Of a DNA stretch of 64,000 nt, positions 50,885 to 63,290 are shown piece after piece; positions within the stretch are counted from its first letter, which is position 1; each line of letters opens with the position of its first letter. The DNA comes from Acidobacteriota bacterium (GTDB taxonomy: Bacteria > Acidobacteriota > Terriglobia > Bryobacterales > Bryobacteraceae). The stretch is taken from NCBI GenBank assembly GCA_016871015.1, contig VFZX01000002.1, positions 1 through 64,000 of the forward strand. The letters are read 5' to 3'. The notes under the pieces were generated by a model, which saw only the letters and a program-made list of their open reading frames with translations, was not told the origin of the DNA and did no database searches. Position numbers and translations under genes: made by a program.

Positions 50885-53800
50885 ATGCCATTACTTCCGC
50901 CGCGGGTCGTGGGCCCGCTCTCAGAATGCAGCGGCCGTGTCCGCGTTCAAGGACAGTTGACCGGCTCAACCGTCAAGGTGTTCGCGGGCGCGAACGTGGT
51001 TGCCCAGGGAGTCGCATCGTGGTCCGACCAGACATTCGCGTTGACCACGCCGCTGGCCCCGGGCGACATGGTGACGGCGACACAGACCGTCGGCGTGGAG
51101 ACCAGCATCAACTCGCCGGAAGCGGTGGAGGTGCAGGCCAAGCCGCCCGCGGTGGGTCCGGTGGCGTTCGTGTCGAACCTGAACGAATGCGGTGAATGCG
51201 TCTATCTGGAAGGATTGGTACCGGGCGCCAAAGTCGAAGTGCGCAACGGCGCCGGGCCCGTGCTGGGATCCGGTGAAAGCTACGATGGCGTGGCCCGCGT
51301 GGGTCTCAGTCCGCAGCTCACGGGTGGAATGAATGTCCGGGCGCAACAGAACGCCTGTGGAATGGCGGGCGTGGATACCGCGGGCCCGCCGGTGGAGGGC
51401 ACGCGAGAGCGGAAGCTGAACGCACCGACCGTTCAATCGCCGCTGCGCGAGTGCCAGCGGACCGTCACTGTGTCCGACGTGGTGCACGGGGCCACCGTGA
51501 CCTTGATGCGGAGCGGCGGTCCGAATCTCCAGGCTTGCTTCGATCTCGGCTCGCTGTACTTCACCGTCAATCCGCCGCTCGCGCTGGGAGAGACGGTCAC
51601 CGCGCAGCAGGCTTTTCCCAAGTGTGGCCCGAAGAGTCCGGACGCCACGCCGGTCGTGGTCCAGGACAACACGCCCGTTCCGCCTGCCAACGTGAAGCCT
51701 CCTCTGTGCAAGGGCAGCACAACCGTTACTGTCACCGGACTCATCCAGGGCGCCCGCGTCCGGATCCGTGAGAACGGCGTTGACATCGGTGAAGCGGAGT
51801 CGCCTGTCGATGGCGAGTACGGATTCCTGGTGCCACCGCTCGGCGCCGGTTCGGTGATCAGCGCGATTCAAGAGTTGTGCGGAGAGTGGAGCGGTCCGGG
51901 TACGGCGGTGACAGTGGATCCCGCGCCTGTGTCGCTGCCGAAACCGAAAGTCGCCGATCCGCTGTTTGAGTGCAGCGCTGTGGTGCGCGTTTTGAATCTG
52001 ATGCCGGGCACGCGTGTGTACGTGTACTCCGCGATGCTGAATGGCCCGATCGGAGAAAAACAGGTGTTCGCGGCGGAGGAGGATGTGAGCGTCGCACCGC
52101 TGTTGATCAAGGGCGACAAGATCCACGCGATTCAGAAGGGTTGCGGCCTGGTGAGCAGCAAGTCGGCGAGCGTGGAAGTGAAGGCCGCCGAGGAGCTGCG
52201 CCCGCCTACGGTCGCCTCGCCGCTCTACTCGTGCGACACGGTGGTGCGCGTGGTGGATGTCACGCCGGGCGCGCGCGTCGACGTCTACGTGAACGGCGTG
52301 TTCCGCGGCACGGAGAAGACCGGTACAACCACCGCGCTGGTGCCGATCAGCGGCTCGCTTCAGGTGGGCGACCAGGTGACCGCGCGGCAGCGGCTGTGCG
52401 ACTTCATTTCGAAGCCCAGCAAGCCCGTCCGGGTCGAGGAGTTCTGCGGACGGTGGCGGCGTGTCGGAGGCGACAATGCGGCGGAGATCCTGGCCGTGCA
52501 CGCGGCGCTGCTGCGCACGGGCAAGATCGTCTACTTTGGCGGCGACCAGCACACCTCCTCTCTCAACGTGAGCGGCGACGTGGATCACACCCGCGTCTAT
52601 GACTGCAAGACCGGTGCGATCACTACGGTCACCGGACTTCCCGGCAACGCCGACCTGTTTTGCGCGGGCCACGCGCTGCTCGAGGACGGGCGCCTGCTGG
52701 CCGCGGGCGGGACGCGGAATTGGGGCGGCGGCGGCATCCATCCGCCGGGCCACTTCATTGGACTCCGCGATGCCTATATCTTCGATCCGGCGACGGAGAC
52801 ATGGTCCGCTACCGGGAAGCTGGTGACACAGCGGCCGGAAGAGGTCGCCGAGGGGACGAATATCGAACGGACGGGCGGCAAGTGGTATCCGACGCTCGTG
52901 GTGCTGCCGGATGGGCGCGTGCTCGCGCTCTCCGGGCATCCGGAAGTCGAGGATTCACGGCACAACAATAACTCGCTGGAACTCTACAGTCCCGCCACCG
53001 GAGTGTGGACGATCGTGCCTCCATCGGACTACGACAACATCGATTCCGATCCGGCGCGGCGCTACGAGTATCCGCGCCTGCATGTGCTGCCGGACCGGTC
53101 GGTCATTTCGACGTCAGTCATGGCGGACGGAACGCTCGAGAAATGGCATCCCTACGACGACGCGACCAATTGGGAGTTCGTCGCCAATCCGGCTCCTTCG
53201 GCGATGTATCAGAACGCCTTCGCGCAGGACACGACGTCGGTACTGCTGCCGCTCAAGCCAACCGACAAGTACCGCGCCCGGGTCCTGGTGGCGGGCGACT
53301 CGATGCCGTTTGTGCTCGACACCACGAATCCGGCAGCGGGCTGGACCGCGGTTCCACGGAACATGGTGGACTACCCGGCGGTGGGCGACGTGAACCCGCG
53401 GCGCGAGAATCTGGATGCGGTGATTCTGCCGACGGGTGAGGTGTTCATCGAAGGCGGAGTGAAGAATTTCAACGACGACAACACCGCGGTGAAGCGCGGC
53501 GAGATGTTCAATCCGGAGACCAACACGTGGAAAGTGCTGCCAGAAGCCGAGCGTGCGCGCCAGTACCACAGCACCGCGCTGCTGATGCCGGACGGCGCCG
53601 TGTGGGTGGCGGGGTCGAACTTCAATTCGGGCACGGGACTCGCCAACCGCGAGCTGCGCATCGAAGTGTTCGAGCCGTGGTACTTCTGCGGACGCCGGCC
53701 GGTGCTCACAGACGCGTCAAAACAGGTGAGCGTGGGACAGAGCTTCGACATCCGGACACCGGACGCGGCCTCGATCCGGCGCGTCGTGATTGTCCGGTGC

Positions 53801-54244
53801 GGGTCTGTGACGCACAACTTCAATTCCGATCAGCGCCACATTGAGCTGGTGTTCAAGCATGACGGCGGCGAGATTCTGATGGCCACGGTGCCCTCGAATC
53901 CCGCGGTGGCGATTCCCGGCTACTACCTGGTGTTCGTGATCGACGGCACGGGACGGCCGAGCGAGGGCAAGTTCATCCAGGTCCGGCGGGCGCGCCGCAG
54001 GTTCTTCGCGGACTTCCACGCCGGCTTCGTCAACACGGTGCTGCAGCGCATGGCCGGGGGATCATCGCCGACCGAAGATGAGGTGCGCACGCTCCGTTCG
54101 ATCTTCGAGAAACCAGCGCCAGGGAGGCGCAGGCTTCCGCCCACCGATACACCGACGCACGGCGAGCATGTCGACCCCAGCGATCCGGCGCATGGACCTG
54201 GTGGTCATGGAGGCGGAGGGCACGGAGGCGGCCACGATCACTGA
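50885..54244 (+). CDS. Copper-radical oxidase (galactose/glyoxal-oxidase-like) with six N-terminal repeats and a His-rich tail
   Basis: 1119 residues with a GGGAGG ribosome binding site and no signal peptide. Residues 8-510 are six repeats of about 80 residues, each opening PLxEC and carrying VxVxxLxPGAxVxV (for example NLMPGTRVYVY, DVTPGARVDVY). From residue 519 a kelch-type galactose-oxidase domain begins. Active-site candidates are in the right order and spacing: Cys593 (FCAGHA), Tyr668 (KWYPT), Tyr894-His895 (ARQYHSTA) and His977 (VTHNF). Enzymes of this type oxidise alcohols or aldehydes to give hydrogen peroxide. The last 30 residues are Gly/His-rich (GHGGGGHGGGHDH), possibly copper-binding. 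The lack of a signal is odd for a usually exported enzyme. Confidence 0.85.
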   Translation: MPLLPPRVVGPLSECSGRVRVQGQLTGSTVKVFAGANVVAQGVASWSDQTFALTTPLAPGDMVTATQTVGVETSINSPEAVEVQAKPPAVGPVAFVSNLNECGECVYLEGLVPGAKVEVRNGAGPVLGSGESYDGVARVGLSPQLTGGMNVRAQQNACGMAGVDTAGPPVEGTRERKLNAPTVQSPLRECQRTVTVSDVVHGATVTLMRSGGPNLQACFDLGSLYFTVNPPLALGETVTAQQAFPKCGPKSPDATPVVVQDNTPVPPANVKPPLCKGSTTVTVTGLIQGARVRIRENGVDIGEAESPVDGEYGFLVPPLGAGSVISAIQELCGEWSGPGTAVTVDPAPVSLPKPKVADPLFECSAVVRVLNLMPGTRVYVYSAMLNGPIGEKQVFAAEEDVSVAPLLIKGDKIHAIQKGCGLVSSKSASVEVKAAEELRPPTVASPLYSCDTVVRVVDVTPGARVDVYVNGVFRGTEKTGTTTALVPISGSLQVGDQVTARQRLCDFISKPSKPVRVEEFCGRWRRVGGDNAAEILAVHAALLRTGKIVYFGGDQHTSSLNVSGDVDHTRVYDCKTGAITTVTGLPGNADLFCAGHALLEDGRLLAAGGTRNWGGGGIHPPGHFIGLRDAYIFDPATETWSATGKLVTQRPEEVAEGTNIERTGGKWYPTLVVLPDGRVLALSGHPEVEDSRHNNNSLELYSPATGVWTIVPPSDYDNIDSDPARRYEYPRLHVLPDRSVISTSVMADGTLEKWHPYDDATNWEFVANPAPSAMYQNAFAQDTTSVLLPLKPTDKYRARVLVAGDSMPFVLDTTNPAAGWTAVPRNMVDYPAVGDVNPRRENLDAVILPTGEVFIEGGVKNFNDDNTAVKRGEMFNPETNTWKVLPEAERARQYHSTALLMPDGAVWVAGSNFNSGTGLANRELRIEVFEPWYFCGRRPVLTDASKQVSVGQSFDIRTPDAASIRRVVIVRCGSVTHNFNSDQRHIELVFKHDGGEILMATVPSNPAVAIPGYYLVFVIDGTGRPSEGKFIQVRRARRRFFADFHAGFVNTVLQRMAGGSSPTEDEVRTLRSIFEKPAPGRRRLPPTDTPTHGEHVDPSDPAHGPGGHGGGGHGGGHDH

Positions 54245-55935
54245 GGAGGCACTTGCCACTCAATGAGAATCGCAGAAACCGGCCGGTCGCCGCTCCGCAA
54301 CTGAATCCGCTGCGGGGCGTCTCCGGCCGGCTGGGCGGCCACCTGGACTTCGCGGGCCCGCGCAGCGTCCTGCACAAACGTGGCGTCCATCCATCCGGTC
54401 TGCGCACTGCGGGCCTCGGCGCCACGGCCGGGGCTGGCGGTGTAGATGGATAATCCGCCGCTGGTGATCTCGGCGGGGTAGGCGGCTACGCGCGCGGCGA
54501 CTGACGGCAACACGGCGTTAACGGTGCCGATTGAGGCCCGCCGTCCGTCGATCGAAAGCACGGTGTTTGGCGGCAGGTATCCGGTCCAGATCATGCGGCC
54601 CGAGCGCGGACCGCTGTACCGCGGCGGTTCCGGTTTGGGAGGCGGAGGCAAGGTCACGGGTTCTGGTGGCGGCTCAGGCTTCACCGCGGCCACAGCGGCA
54701 GGCTTCGGGGGCTCCGGGGCCGCAGGAGCGGGTGGCTCCGGCTTCGGCTCCGCCTTAGCGGCAGGCGTGTTCCTCAGGTTGATGATCCTTTGCAGCTCCT
54801 CCAGACGGGTCCGGCGTGTTTCGTTTGCCGTTGTGACCCGGCGCAGTGCTTCCTGCAACTTGAGGAGTTCGGCTTGGGGTTGCGCCGCGCTTGGAGTCCG
54901 CGCGAGGGTGGCGGGGAGGGCCGCATCCGGCTTTTCCCTGGGGGCGATAAAGCGCATGGACTCGCGCGCGGCACCGCGGCCTTCGTCGCCGGTGCGCAGG
55001 ATGATCCGGACCTCGTCAGTGGTGCGAATAACGGTCCAGCTTCCCGCTGCGCGCACTGCTGGTGTGAGCGGGAGCACGGACCTCCGTTCGCCGTCCAGAA
55101 TATCGAGGCGCGCCGGGCCGGACTGAAACACTGGCGAAGCGGGGTTCCAACTGACGTTGAGAAACCCGTCCTTTTCGGTGGCGCGCAGTCCGGCGCTGAC
55201 ATGGCGCGATTGCGGCTCCTCGACGACGGGCTTGCGTCCCCAATACCATCCGGCCCAACCGGCGCCGAACGCCGTCAGCACAACCGGGACCGACCAAAGC
55301 CAGATCGCCCGGCTGCGGCCGCGAGCCGGCGGAAAACTGAATAATTCGGCGGGCGGCGGAGGGGGCGGGTCCTCCAGGAGATCATCCTCCACTCGAGCGG
55401 CGAGAGGCACCAGCTCAAACTCCCGCATGCTGTGGTCAGTCTGCGGGTTGCCCTTGGCGGGGCGGAAGAAGAATCCAGCCCGTGTAGGACCTTCCGCCTG
55501 CGGCTTCAAGACGAGAGCGACTTGCCAGCGGAACGGAAATTGGCGGTTCCACAGGTCCACCGCTCCCGGACTCATGGCGATGTCGCCGGCGGTGCGCGAA
55601 TGGTACCAGCCCACCGGGACTAGCTTCCTGAGTTCGGTGTCGGAGTTGGAAGTTTGCAGCATGTGCTGCAGGATGGTCTCGTCCTCCTCGGTGAGAGTGA
55701 AGTCTTCCGAGCGCGCCCTCTTGGGCACGGGACGGTAGGCGGTGATCCGTACTTCTTCGTCGTCGGCGCTGCCAAACAGGATTCCCCCGACGGAATCCGC
55801 GCCACGGCCGCGGGTGAAGGCGAGATTGGCGTCCTCCACGATGCGATCCATCAACAGGCGGGCGTAAGCAACCAAGGGTGTGCGGCCCGGCACATGCCAG
55901 GTGTCAAACTCAAGCTGCCGTTCCGGTTGCGCCAT
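54238..55935 (-). CDS. Membrane protein with degenerate JAMM/Mov34 domain and proline-rich region
   Basis: 565 residues. Residues about 20-170 resemble the JAMM fold: VGGILFGS, ITAYRPVPK, and VGWYHSRTAGDIAMS where active JAMM proteases have HSHP, so the second zinc His is Arg and the zinc site is probably lost. A proline-rich segment (PPPPPPAELFSFPP), one membrane helix (VPVVLTAFGAGWAGWYWG at about 210), a beta-sandwich, a coiled stretch and a Pro/Ala-rich linker (PPAPAAPEPPKP) follow, ending in a PEGA-like domain (YLPPNTVLSIDGRR) and C-terminal beta-rich part. Domain order places JAMM in the cytoplasm and the rest outside. Function unknown; a pseudoenzyme sensor is a possibility. Confidence 0.55.
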   Translation of the reverse strand: MAQPERQLEFDTWHVPGRTPLVAYARLLMDRIVEDANLAFTRGRGADSVGGILFGSADDEEVRITAYRPVPKRARSEDFTLTEEDETILQHMLQTSNSDTELRKLVPVGWYHSRTAGDIAMSPGAVDLWNRQFPFRWQVALVLKPQAEGPTRAGFFFRPAKGNPQTDHSMREFELVPLAARVEDDLLEDPPPPPPAELFSFPPARGRSRAIWLWSVPVVLTAFGAGWAGWYWGRKPVVEEPQSRHVSAGLRATEKDGFLNVSWNPASPVFQSGPARLDILDGERRSVLPLTPAVRAAGSWTVIRTTDEVRIILRTGDEGRGAARESMRFIAPREKPDAALPATLARTPSAAQPQAELLKLQEALRRVTTANETRRTRLEELQRIINLRNTPAAKAEPKPEPPAPAAPEPPKPAAVAAVKPEPPPEPVTLPPPPKPEPPRYSGPRSGRMIWTGYLPPNTVLSIDGRRASIGTVNAVLPSVAARVAAYPAEITSGGLSIYTASPGRGAEARSAQTGWMDATFVQDAARAREVQVAAQPAGDAPQRIQLRSGDRPVSAILIEWQVPPQ

Positions 55936-57350
55936 GATAGGCTAATGGACTCTACGATCATAGGGCAATCGATCGCGGCGTTTCAACCGTTACACTAAAC
56001 AAATATGCGTTGGCTCGTTGGGTTTACGGCGTGCGTGTGCGCGGCTCAGACCCTGCCGCTGGACTGGCAGGCGGCGGTGAATCAGGTCTCGGCGGATTCG
56101 CTGAAGGGACACGTCTCGTTCCTCGCCTCCGATCTGCTGGAGGGCCGCATGACGCCGTCGCGCGGACTGGATCTGGCCGCCGAATATCTCGCATCGCAAT
56201 TCCGGCGGTATGGGCTGGAGGCGGCGGGCAACCGGGGCTACTTCCACGAGACGGCGTGGAAGGTCCACGTGCCGGACCTGTCGGGCTTCGCGATGGAGCT
56301 CGTAATCGATGGCAAGCCGTATCCGATTCCAGCCGGCGAGGTGACGGTGATCAGCCCCCGCGGATTTCAATACTCGTCGGAACCGGTGGTGACCGGCACC
56401 GGCGACATCGCGGGCAAGGTGGTGTTCGCGCGGGGACCCGCCGCGGCACAGCGCCGGACAGCCGCGCTGGCCATCATCCCGGATCCCAACGGTAGGGCGT
56501 ACAGCATGCTCAGCGGCGCCCGCCCGTTTCAGAACAAGCCTGACGCCAGCCGTGCGCCCGTGATCCTGGTGCATTCCAATACCCTGCCTGAGAAGGCTGA
56601 GGAGATCAAACTCACGCTGCGGCTGGCAGAACCCCGCGAGCAGCCCATGGTGATGCGGAACGTGGCCGCGATCGTCCGCGGATCGGATCCGGACCTCAGC
56701 CGCTCCTACATCGTCGCCGCCGCGCACTACGACCACATCGGACGCCTGCGCCATTCAGGCCGCGGGGACCGGCTTTTCAACGGCGCCAACGACGACGCGA
56801 GCGGCACAGCGGCACTGCTCGAGATCGCCGAGAGGATCGCCCGGATGCCGCAGAAGCCCGCCCGAAGTATTCTGTTTCTGGCGACATCGGGAGAAGAGCA
56901 GGGCTTGCTCGGTACGCGGGCCTTCTTGAGCCAGCCGCCGGTTCCGCTCGAGTCGATCGCCGCCAACGTCTGTTTCGAAGTCCTCGGGCGGACGGACATG
57001 GATGGCGGCCTCCACGAGGGCAAGCTCACGGTGACCGGAATCGATTTCACGAGCATGGGCCAGGTCTTCATTGATTCGGGCAAGGCTACTGGAATCGAAG
57101 TCTACAAGCACCCGCAGAATGAGGCCTTCTACAACCGCAGCGACAACATTGCTTTCGCGCAGCGGGGCATCCCGGCGCACACCGTGTCCAACGCGTTCAT
57201 TTACCCCGACTATCACGGGGTCCGCGATGAATGGGACCGGCTGAACTACCCCAACATGGCCCGCCTCATCCGCACCATCACCGCGGCGCTGCTGCAAATC
57301 GCGAATGACCGGGAAGCGCCGCGCTGGGCCGAGATCCCGGCCACCAGCCG

Positions 57351-59021
<1,671 letters not shown>

Positions 59022-59040
59022 TCATTCGATAATAGATTGA

Positions 59041-60390
59041 GTGATTCAGACCGGCCAACGCCTGGAGGCGCAAGACCTTCTCCCCGCGATCCAAAGGCTC
59101 TGGGACGTTTCGGCGCCAAAGATCCGATCCATTGAAGCCGGATATGTTCCGGCGAACGGGACTCCGGTGTTCACCGTGCGTGGACGCTACACCGCCCGCG
59201 GCTGGACGGAATGGACCCAGGGCTTCCAGTTCGGCTCGGCAATTTTGCAGTTCGACGCCACCGGTGAGCGTGAGTTCCTGGAGTCGGGCAGGCGCAGCAC
59301 CGTGGAGCTGATGGCGCCGCACGTGTCGCATATCGGTGTCCATGATCACGGCTTCAACAACGTGAGCACCTACGGGAATCTGTGGCGGCTGATGCGCGAG
59401 GGCAGGCTCGAAGGCTGCCAGGCGGAGCGCGACTTCTACGAGATCGCGCTCAAGTGCAGTGCCGCGGTACAGGCCGCGCGCTGGACCCGCATCAATGGCG
59501 GCGGATTCATCTATTCGTTCAACGGGCCGCACTCCCTGTTCGTCGACACTATGCGTTCGCTGCGGTCGCTTTCGGTGGGCCACCAGTTGGGCCACGCGTT
59601 GATGGAGGAGAACGACCGGCGCGTTTCCCTGCTCCACCGGTTGATCCAGCACGCGCGGGCCACCGCTGTCCATGGCATCTGGTACGGCGAGGGCAAGGGC
59701 ACCTACGACGTCCGGGGCCGGACGGCTCACGAGAGCATCTTCAACACGAACGACGGAAACTACCGGTGTCCCAGCACGCAGCAGGGATACTCGCCACACA
59801 GCACCTGGACCCGGGGACTGGCCTGGGCCATGTGTGGATTCGCAGAGCAGTTGGAGTTCTTCCGCACGGTTCCACATTCTGATTTTGAAGCCGAGGGAGG
59901 CCGCCAGGAAGTAGAGCGGCTGTTCCGCCGCGCGGCCGAGGCCACCTGCGATTTCTATATCGCCAACACTCCCGTGGATGGAGTCCCCTATTGGGACACC
60001 GGAGCGCCGGGTCTGAGCCGGATGGGCGATTACCTCGACCGTCCCGCGGATCCGTTCAACGACTGGGAGCCTGTAGACAGTTCCGCCGCCGCGATCGCCG
60101 CGCAAGGACTTCTGCGGCTCGGGCGTTATCTCGGCAACACGCAATATTGGCGCGCGGGACTCACGGTGCTGGGCACCCTGTTGGAAGAGCCTTACCTGAG
60201 CAGTGATCCGGAGCATCAGGGTCTGCTGCTGCATTCGGTCTACCACCGTCCGAACGGATGGGACCATGTCCCGGAGGGCCGCAAGGTCCCTTGTGGCGAG
60301 TCGTGCATGTGGGGCGACTATCACTTGCGCGAAGCCGCCCTGTACGTTCAGCGCGTCGCCAATGGCGATCCCTACTTGACGTTTTTCTGA
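59041..60390 (+). CDS. Glycoside hydrolase family 88-type glucuronyl hydrolase
   Basis: 449 residues, GTG start, no export signal, so probably cytoplasmic. The (alpha/alpha)6 barrel and catalytic pattern of unsaturated glucuronyl hydrolases are visible: [12 protein letters not shown]-like [29 protein letters not shown] with the catalytic Asp, [28 protein letters not shown] and [18 protein letters not shown], and [12 protein letters not shown]. It would remove unsaturated uronic acids left by polysaccharide lyases. Tail-to-tail overlap of 19 bases with glnS. Confidence 0.88.
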   Translation: MIQTGQRLEAQDLLPAIQRLWDVSAPKIRSIEAGYVPANGTPVFTVRGRYTARGWTEWTQGFQFGSAILQFDATGEREFLESGRRSTVELMAPHVSHIGVHDHGFNNVSTYGNLWRLMREGRLEGCQAERDFYEIALKCSAAVQAARWTRINGGGFIYSFNGPHSLFVDTMRSLRSLSVGHQLGHALMEENDRRVSLLHRLIQHARATAVHGIWYGEGKGTYDVRGRTAHESIFNTNDGNYRCPSTQQGYSPHSTWTRGLAWAMCGFAEQLEFFRTVPHSDFEAEGGRQEVERLFRRAAEATCDFYIANTPVDGVPYWDTGAPGLSRMGDYLDRPADPFNDWEPVDSSAAAIAAQGLLRLGRYLGNTQYWRAGLTVLGTLLEEPYLSSDPEHQGLLLHSVYHRPNGWDHVPEGRKVPCGESCMWGDYHLREAALYVQRVANGDPYLTFF

Positions 60391-62090
60391 GCCTTCTCGA
60401 TTTTGGCCCAGGCGTCCTTGAGCGTGACGGTCCGGTTGAACACTGGCCGGTCCGCCGTGGAATCCTTGTCGACACAGAAGTAGCCGACGCGCTCGAACTG
60501 GAACAGGCTTCCGGGCGCGGCGCCTTGGACGCTGGGCTCGACTTTCGCCGTGCGCACCTGGAGAGATTCCGGATTGAGTGACGCGGTGAAGTCCTGGTCC
60601 GGATTCTCCTCGCCCGTTTCCCGGAACAGACCCTCGTAGATGCGGGCTTCCACGTCGATCGCGTGGGCGGCCGACACCCAGTGCATGGTCGACTTCACCT
60701 TGCGCCCGTCCGGCGCGTTTCCACCGCGTGTCGCGGGATCGTAGGTGCAGTGGATCTCCTGGACCTCACCCGCCGCGTCCTTGACGACACCCGTGCAGGT
60801 GACGAAATAGGCGTAGCGCAGCCGGACCTCGCGGCCTGGTGAGAGGCGGAAATACTGCTTCGGCGGATCCTCGCGGAAGTCCTCCCGCTCGATGTAGAGG
60901 ACCTTGGAAAAGGGCACCTTGCGCGTGCCCGCCGACGGATCCTCAGGGTTGTTCACCGCCTCCATTTCTTCGGTCAGATCATCCGGATAGTTGGTGATCA
61001 CCACCTTCAACGGATCAACGACGCCCATCACGCGGGCCGCACACAGGTTGAGGTCCTCGCGGATGGAATGTTCGAGCAGTGAGAACTCGATCATGCCGTT
61101 AGTCTTCGACACGCCGATGCGGCTGCAGAACAGGCGGATCCCTTCGGGCGTGTAGCCGCGGCGCCGCATGCCGGAAAGGGTCGGCATCCGTGGATCGTCC
61201 CAGCCGCTCACGAATCCTTCCTGGACCAGCCGGAGCAGCTTGCGCTTGCTCAGCATCGTGTTGGTGAGGTTCAGGCGGTCGAACTCGATCTGCTGGGGAT
61301 GATGGATTCCGAGGTTCTCGACATACCAGTCGTAGAGCGGCCGGTGGTCCTCAAATTCGAGCGTGCAGATGGAATGGGTGATGCCCTCGATTGAGTCGCA
61401 CTCCCCGTGTGCGAAGTCATACATCGGATAGATGCACCACTTGTTACCCGTGCGGTGGTGTTCAGCACGCAGAATGCGGTACATCACCGGGTCGCGCATG
61501 TTGAAGTTCGGCGACGCCATGTCGATCCTGGTGCGCAGGGTCCGCGATCCGTCAGGGAACTCGCCGGCGCGCATGCGCTCGAACAAGTCAAGGTTCTCTT
61601 CGACGTTCCGGTCGCGGTATGGGCTGTCCTTGCCCGCAGTGGTGGGGGTGCCACGATGCTCGCGGATCTGGTCCGCGGTGAGGTCACAGACGTAGGCTTG
61701 GCCCTGCTTGATCAACTGGACGGCCCACTCGTAGAGCTGGTCAAAGTAATCGGAGGCGTAAAAGAGGCGGTCCTCCCAGTCGAACCCGAGCCAGCGGACA
61801 TCCTCGATGATCGATTCGACGTATTCGACTTCCTCTTTCGATGGATTGGTGTCGTCGAAACGCAGGTTGCACTTGCCACCGAACTCCCGCGCCAGTCCGA
61901 AGTTCAGGCAGATCGACTTGGCGTGGCCGATATGCAGATATCCGTTGGGCTCCGGGGGGAACCGTGTATGGACCCGTCCGCCGAACTTGCCGGTGCTGTT
62001 GTCGTCAAGGATGATGTCGCGAATGAAGTTGGAAGGCCGCGGCGCTTCAGTCTCCGCCGCGCCCGTAGCCGGCGAGGGCTCTGTGGACAT
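60372..62090 (-). CDS. glnS: Glutamine--tRNA ligase
   Basis: Charges tRNA-Gln. 572 residues from the ATG at 62090 with CTGGAG just upstream; a longer reading to 62153 adds an unconserved leader. Class I motifs are clear: [14 protein letters not shown] (HIGH) and VSKTNG-like region plus [13 protein letters not shown] (KMSKS equivalent MLSKRK). [10 protein letters not shown] and [20 protein letters not shown] are GlnRS-type anticodon/acceptor motifs. The presence of GlnRS, rather than only the GatCAB route, is seen in some acidobacteria. Convergent with the GH88 gene. Confidence 0.95.
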   Translation of the reverse strand: MSTEPSPATGAAETEAPRPSNFIRDIILDDNSTGKFGGRVHTRFPPEPNGYLHIGHAKSICLNFGLAREFGGKCNLRFDDTNPSKEEVEYVESIIEDVRWLGFDWEDRLFYASDYFDQLYEWAVQLIKQGQAYVCDLTADQIREHRGTPTTAGKDSPYRDRNVEENLDLFERMRAGEFPDGSRTLRTRIDMASPNFNMRDPVMYRILRAEHHRTGNKWCIYPMYDFAHGECDSIEGITHSICTLEFEDHRPLYDWYVENLGIHHPQQIEFDRLNLTNTMLSKRKLLRLVQEGFVSGWDDPRMPTLSGMRRRGYTPEGIRLFCSRIGVSKTNGMIEFSLLEHSIREDLNLCAARVMGVVDPLKVVITNYPDDLTEEMEAVNNPEDPSAGTRKVPFSKVLYIEREDFREDPPKQYFRLSPGREVRLRYAYFVTCTGVVKDAAGEVQEIHCTYDPATRGGNAPDGRKVKSTMHWVSAAHAIDVEARIYEGLFRETGEENPDQDFTASLNPESLQVRTAKVEPSVQGAAPGSLFQFERVGYFCVDKDSTADRPVFNRTVTLKDAWAKIEKAQKNVK

Positions 62091-62207
62091 GAACTCCAGT
62101 ATAGCGGCGACATGAAATTCCCGGCGCTCCGGATCCGTGCTGACGCTGTGCAACCGCGAGAATACGCGTTAAGATGGATCCCATCTCCAGCTCGAACGGG
62201 GGAACCG

Positions 62208-63287
62208 ATGGATCCGATTGTCAACGCCGTCCTGGGAGGCGGGTTCTTGCTGCTTGCTTTCGCAAGCACATTCCTGATGTTTCACTTGTGGGGCTATCCC
62301 TACGATCACGAAACGCACGTGTCCTCGGCGCCCGCGGGTCTGATGCGGGTGCACCGGCTCATCGGCTACGCCTATTTGGCCATATACGTGTTCCTGATGG
62401 CCCAGATGCTGCCCCGCCTGTGGGTCTATCAGATCGAATTTCCGGCGCGGACCGTGGCGCACCTGTCGCTTGGCATGGCGATCGGGGTGATCCTGATCGT
62501 GAAGGTCGCGATCGTCCGGTTCTTCAAGCACCTGGAATCGGCGACCGTGCCGTTCCTGGGGATCCTGCTGCTGATCTCGACCACGCTGCTGATGGGCTTG
62601 TCGCTGCCCTTCACGCTCCACGAGGAGTACCTGATGCGGACGGCATTTGGCGGCCAGTCGATCCTCGAAAAGGAGAGCCTGGACCGGGTGCGCAAGCACC
62701 TGGAGACCGCCGGGCTGACGCAACAGCTTACCCGGAACGCGCTCGCCACGCCGCGAGGGCTTCGCCACGGACGCTCGGTTCTGTCGAGGAAGTGTGTCCT
62801 GTGCCACGATCTGCGCACGATCCTGGCCCGGCCGCACACACCCGAAGCCTGGCGCCAGATTGTCGAACGTATGGCGGACCGGTCGGCGTTGTTTGAGCCG
62901 ATCCCGAACGAGGAGCAGTGGGCCGTAACGGCGTACTTGATCGCGATCTCGCCGGATCTGCAGAGTTCCGTCAAACGCCTCCGCGCCGAGGAGATCAAGG
63001 CAGAAAAGGCGCAGGAGGCGGTTCGCAAGCCTCCCGTGTCCCGCGCGGCGCCGGTCAAGGCCGCCGCGGCCCAGGCTCCCGCCGTGCCGGCAGTGGACCC
63101 GGAAGCGGACCGCCGGATCTATGAAGCCAAGTGCGCCCTCTGCCATCCGTTGTCGATTGTCGAAAAGGCGCGGCCCACATCCGAAGAAGACGCGCGGGCG
63201 GTGGTCGCGCGGATGGTGAAGAACGGCATGCGGCTCCCGGAGCCGGAGATCGAAGCCGTGGTCCGGCACTTGACGCCGAAAAAGTAG
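62208..63287 (+). CDS. Membrane-anchored dihaem c-type cytochrome protein
   Basis: 359 residues from an ATG with GGGGGA upstream. The first 140 residues hold four membrane helices (GGFLLLAFASTFLMFHLW, RLIGYAYLAIYVFLMAQML, LGMAIGVILIVKVAIV and FLGILLLISTTLLMGL) with His-rich loops (YPYDHETH, RVHRL). Two haem sites follow: CVLCH at 196-200 and CALCH at 309-313, linked by a long charged and proline/alanine-rich segment. The membrane part resembles a cytochrome b561/DUF420-like module. Probably passes electrons between quinol and periplasmic acceptors. Diverges from glnS. Confidence 0.75.
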   Translation: MDPIVNAVLGGGFLLLAFASTFLMFHLWGYPYDHETHVSSAPAGLMRVHRLIGYAYLAIYVFLMAQMLPRLWVYQIEFPARTVAHLSLGMAIGVILIVKVAIVRFFKHLESATVPFLGILLLISTTLLMGLSLPFTLHEEYLMRTAFGGQSILEKESLDRVRKHLETAGLTQQLTRNALATPRGLRHGRSVLSRKCVLCHDLRTILARPHTPEAWRQIVERMADRSALFEPIPNEEQWAVTAYLIAISPDLQSSVKRLRAEEIKAEKAQEAVRKPPVSRAAPVKAAAAQAPAVPAVDPEADRRIYEAKCALCHPLSIVEKARPTSEEDARAVVARMVKNGMRLPEPEIEAVVRHLTPKK

Positions 63288-63290
63288 CCG

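Noticed and set aside
61407-62207. An extended reading of the dihaem gene starting at 61407.
   Set aside because: The extra 267 residues are antisense to glnS, show no conserved pattern and lack the membrane start; the ATG at 62208 has a good ribosome binding site.
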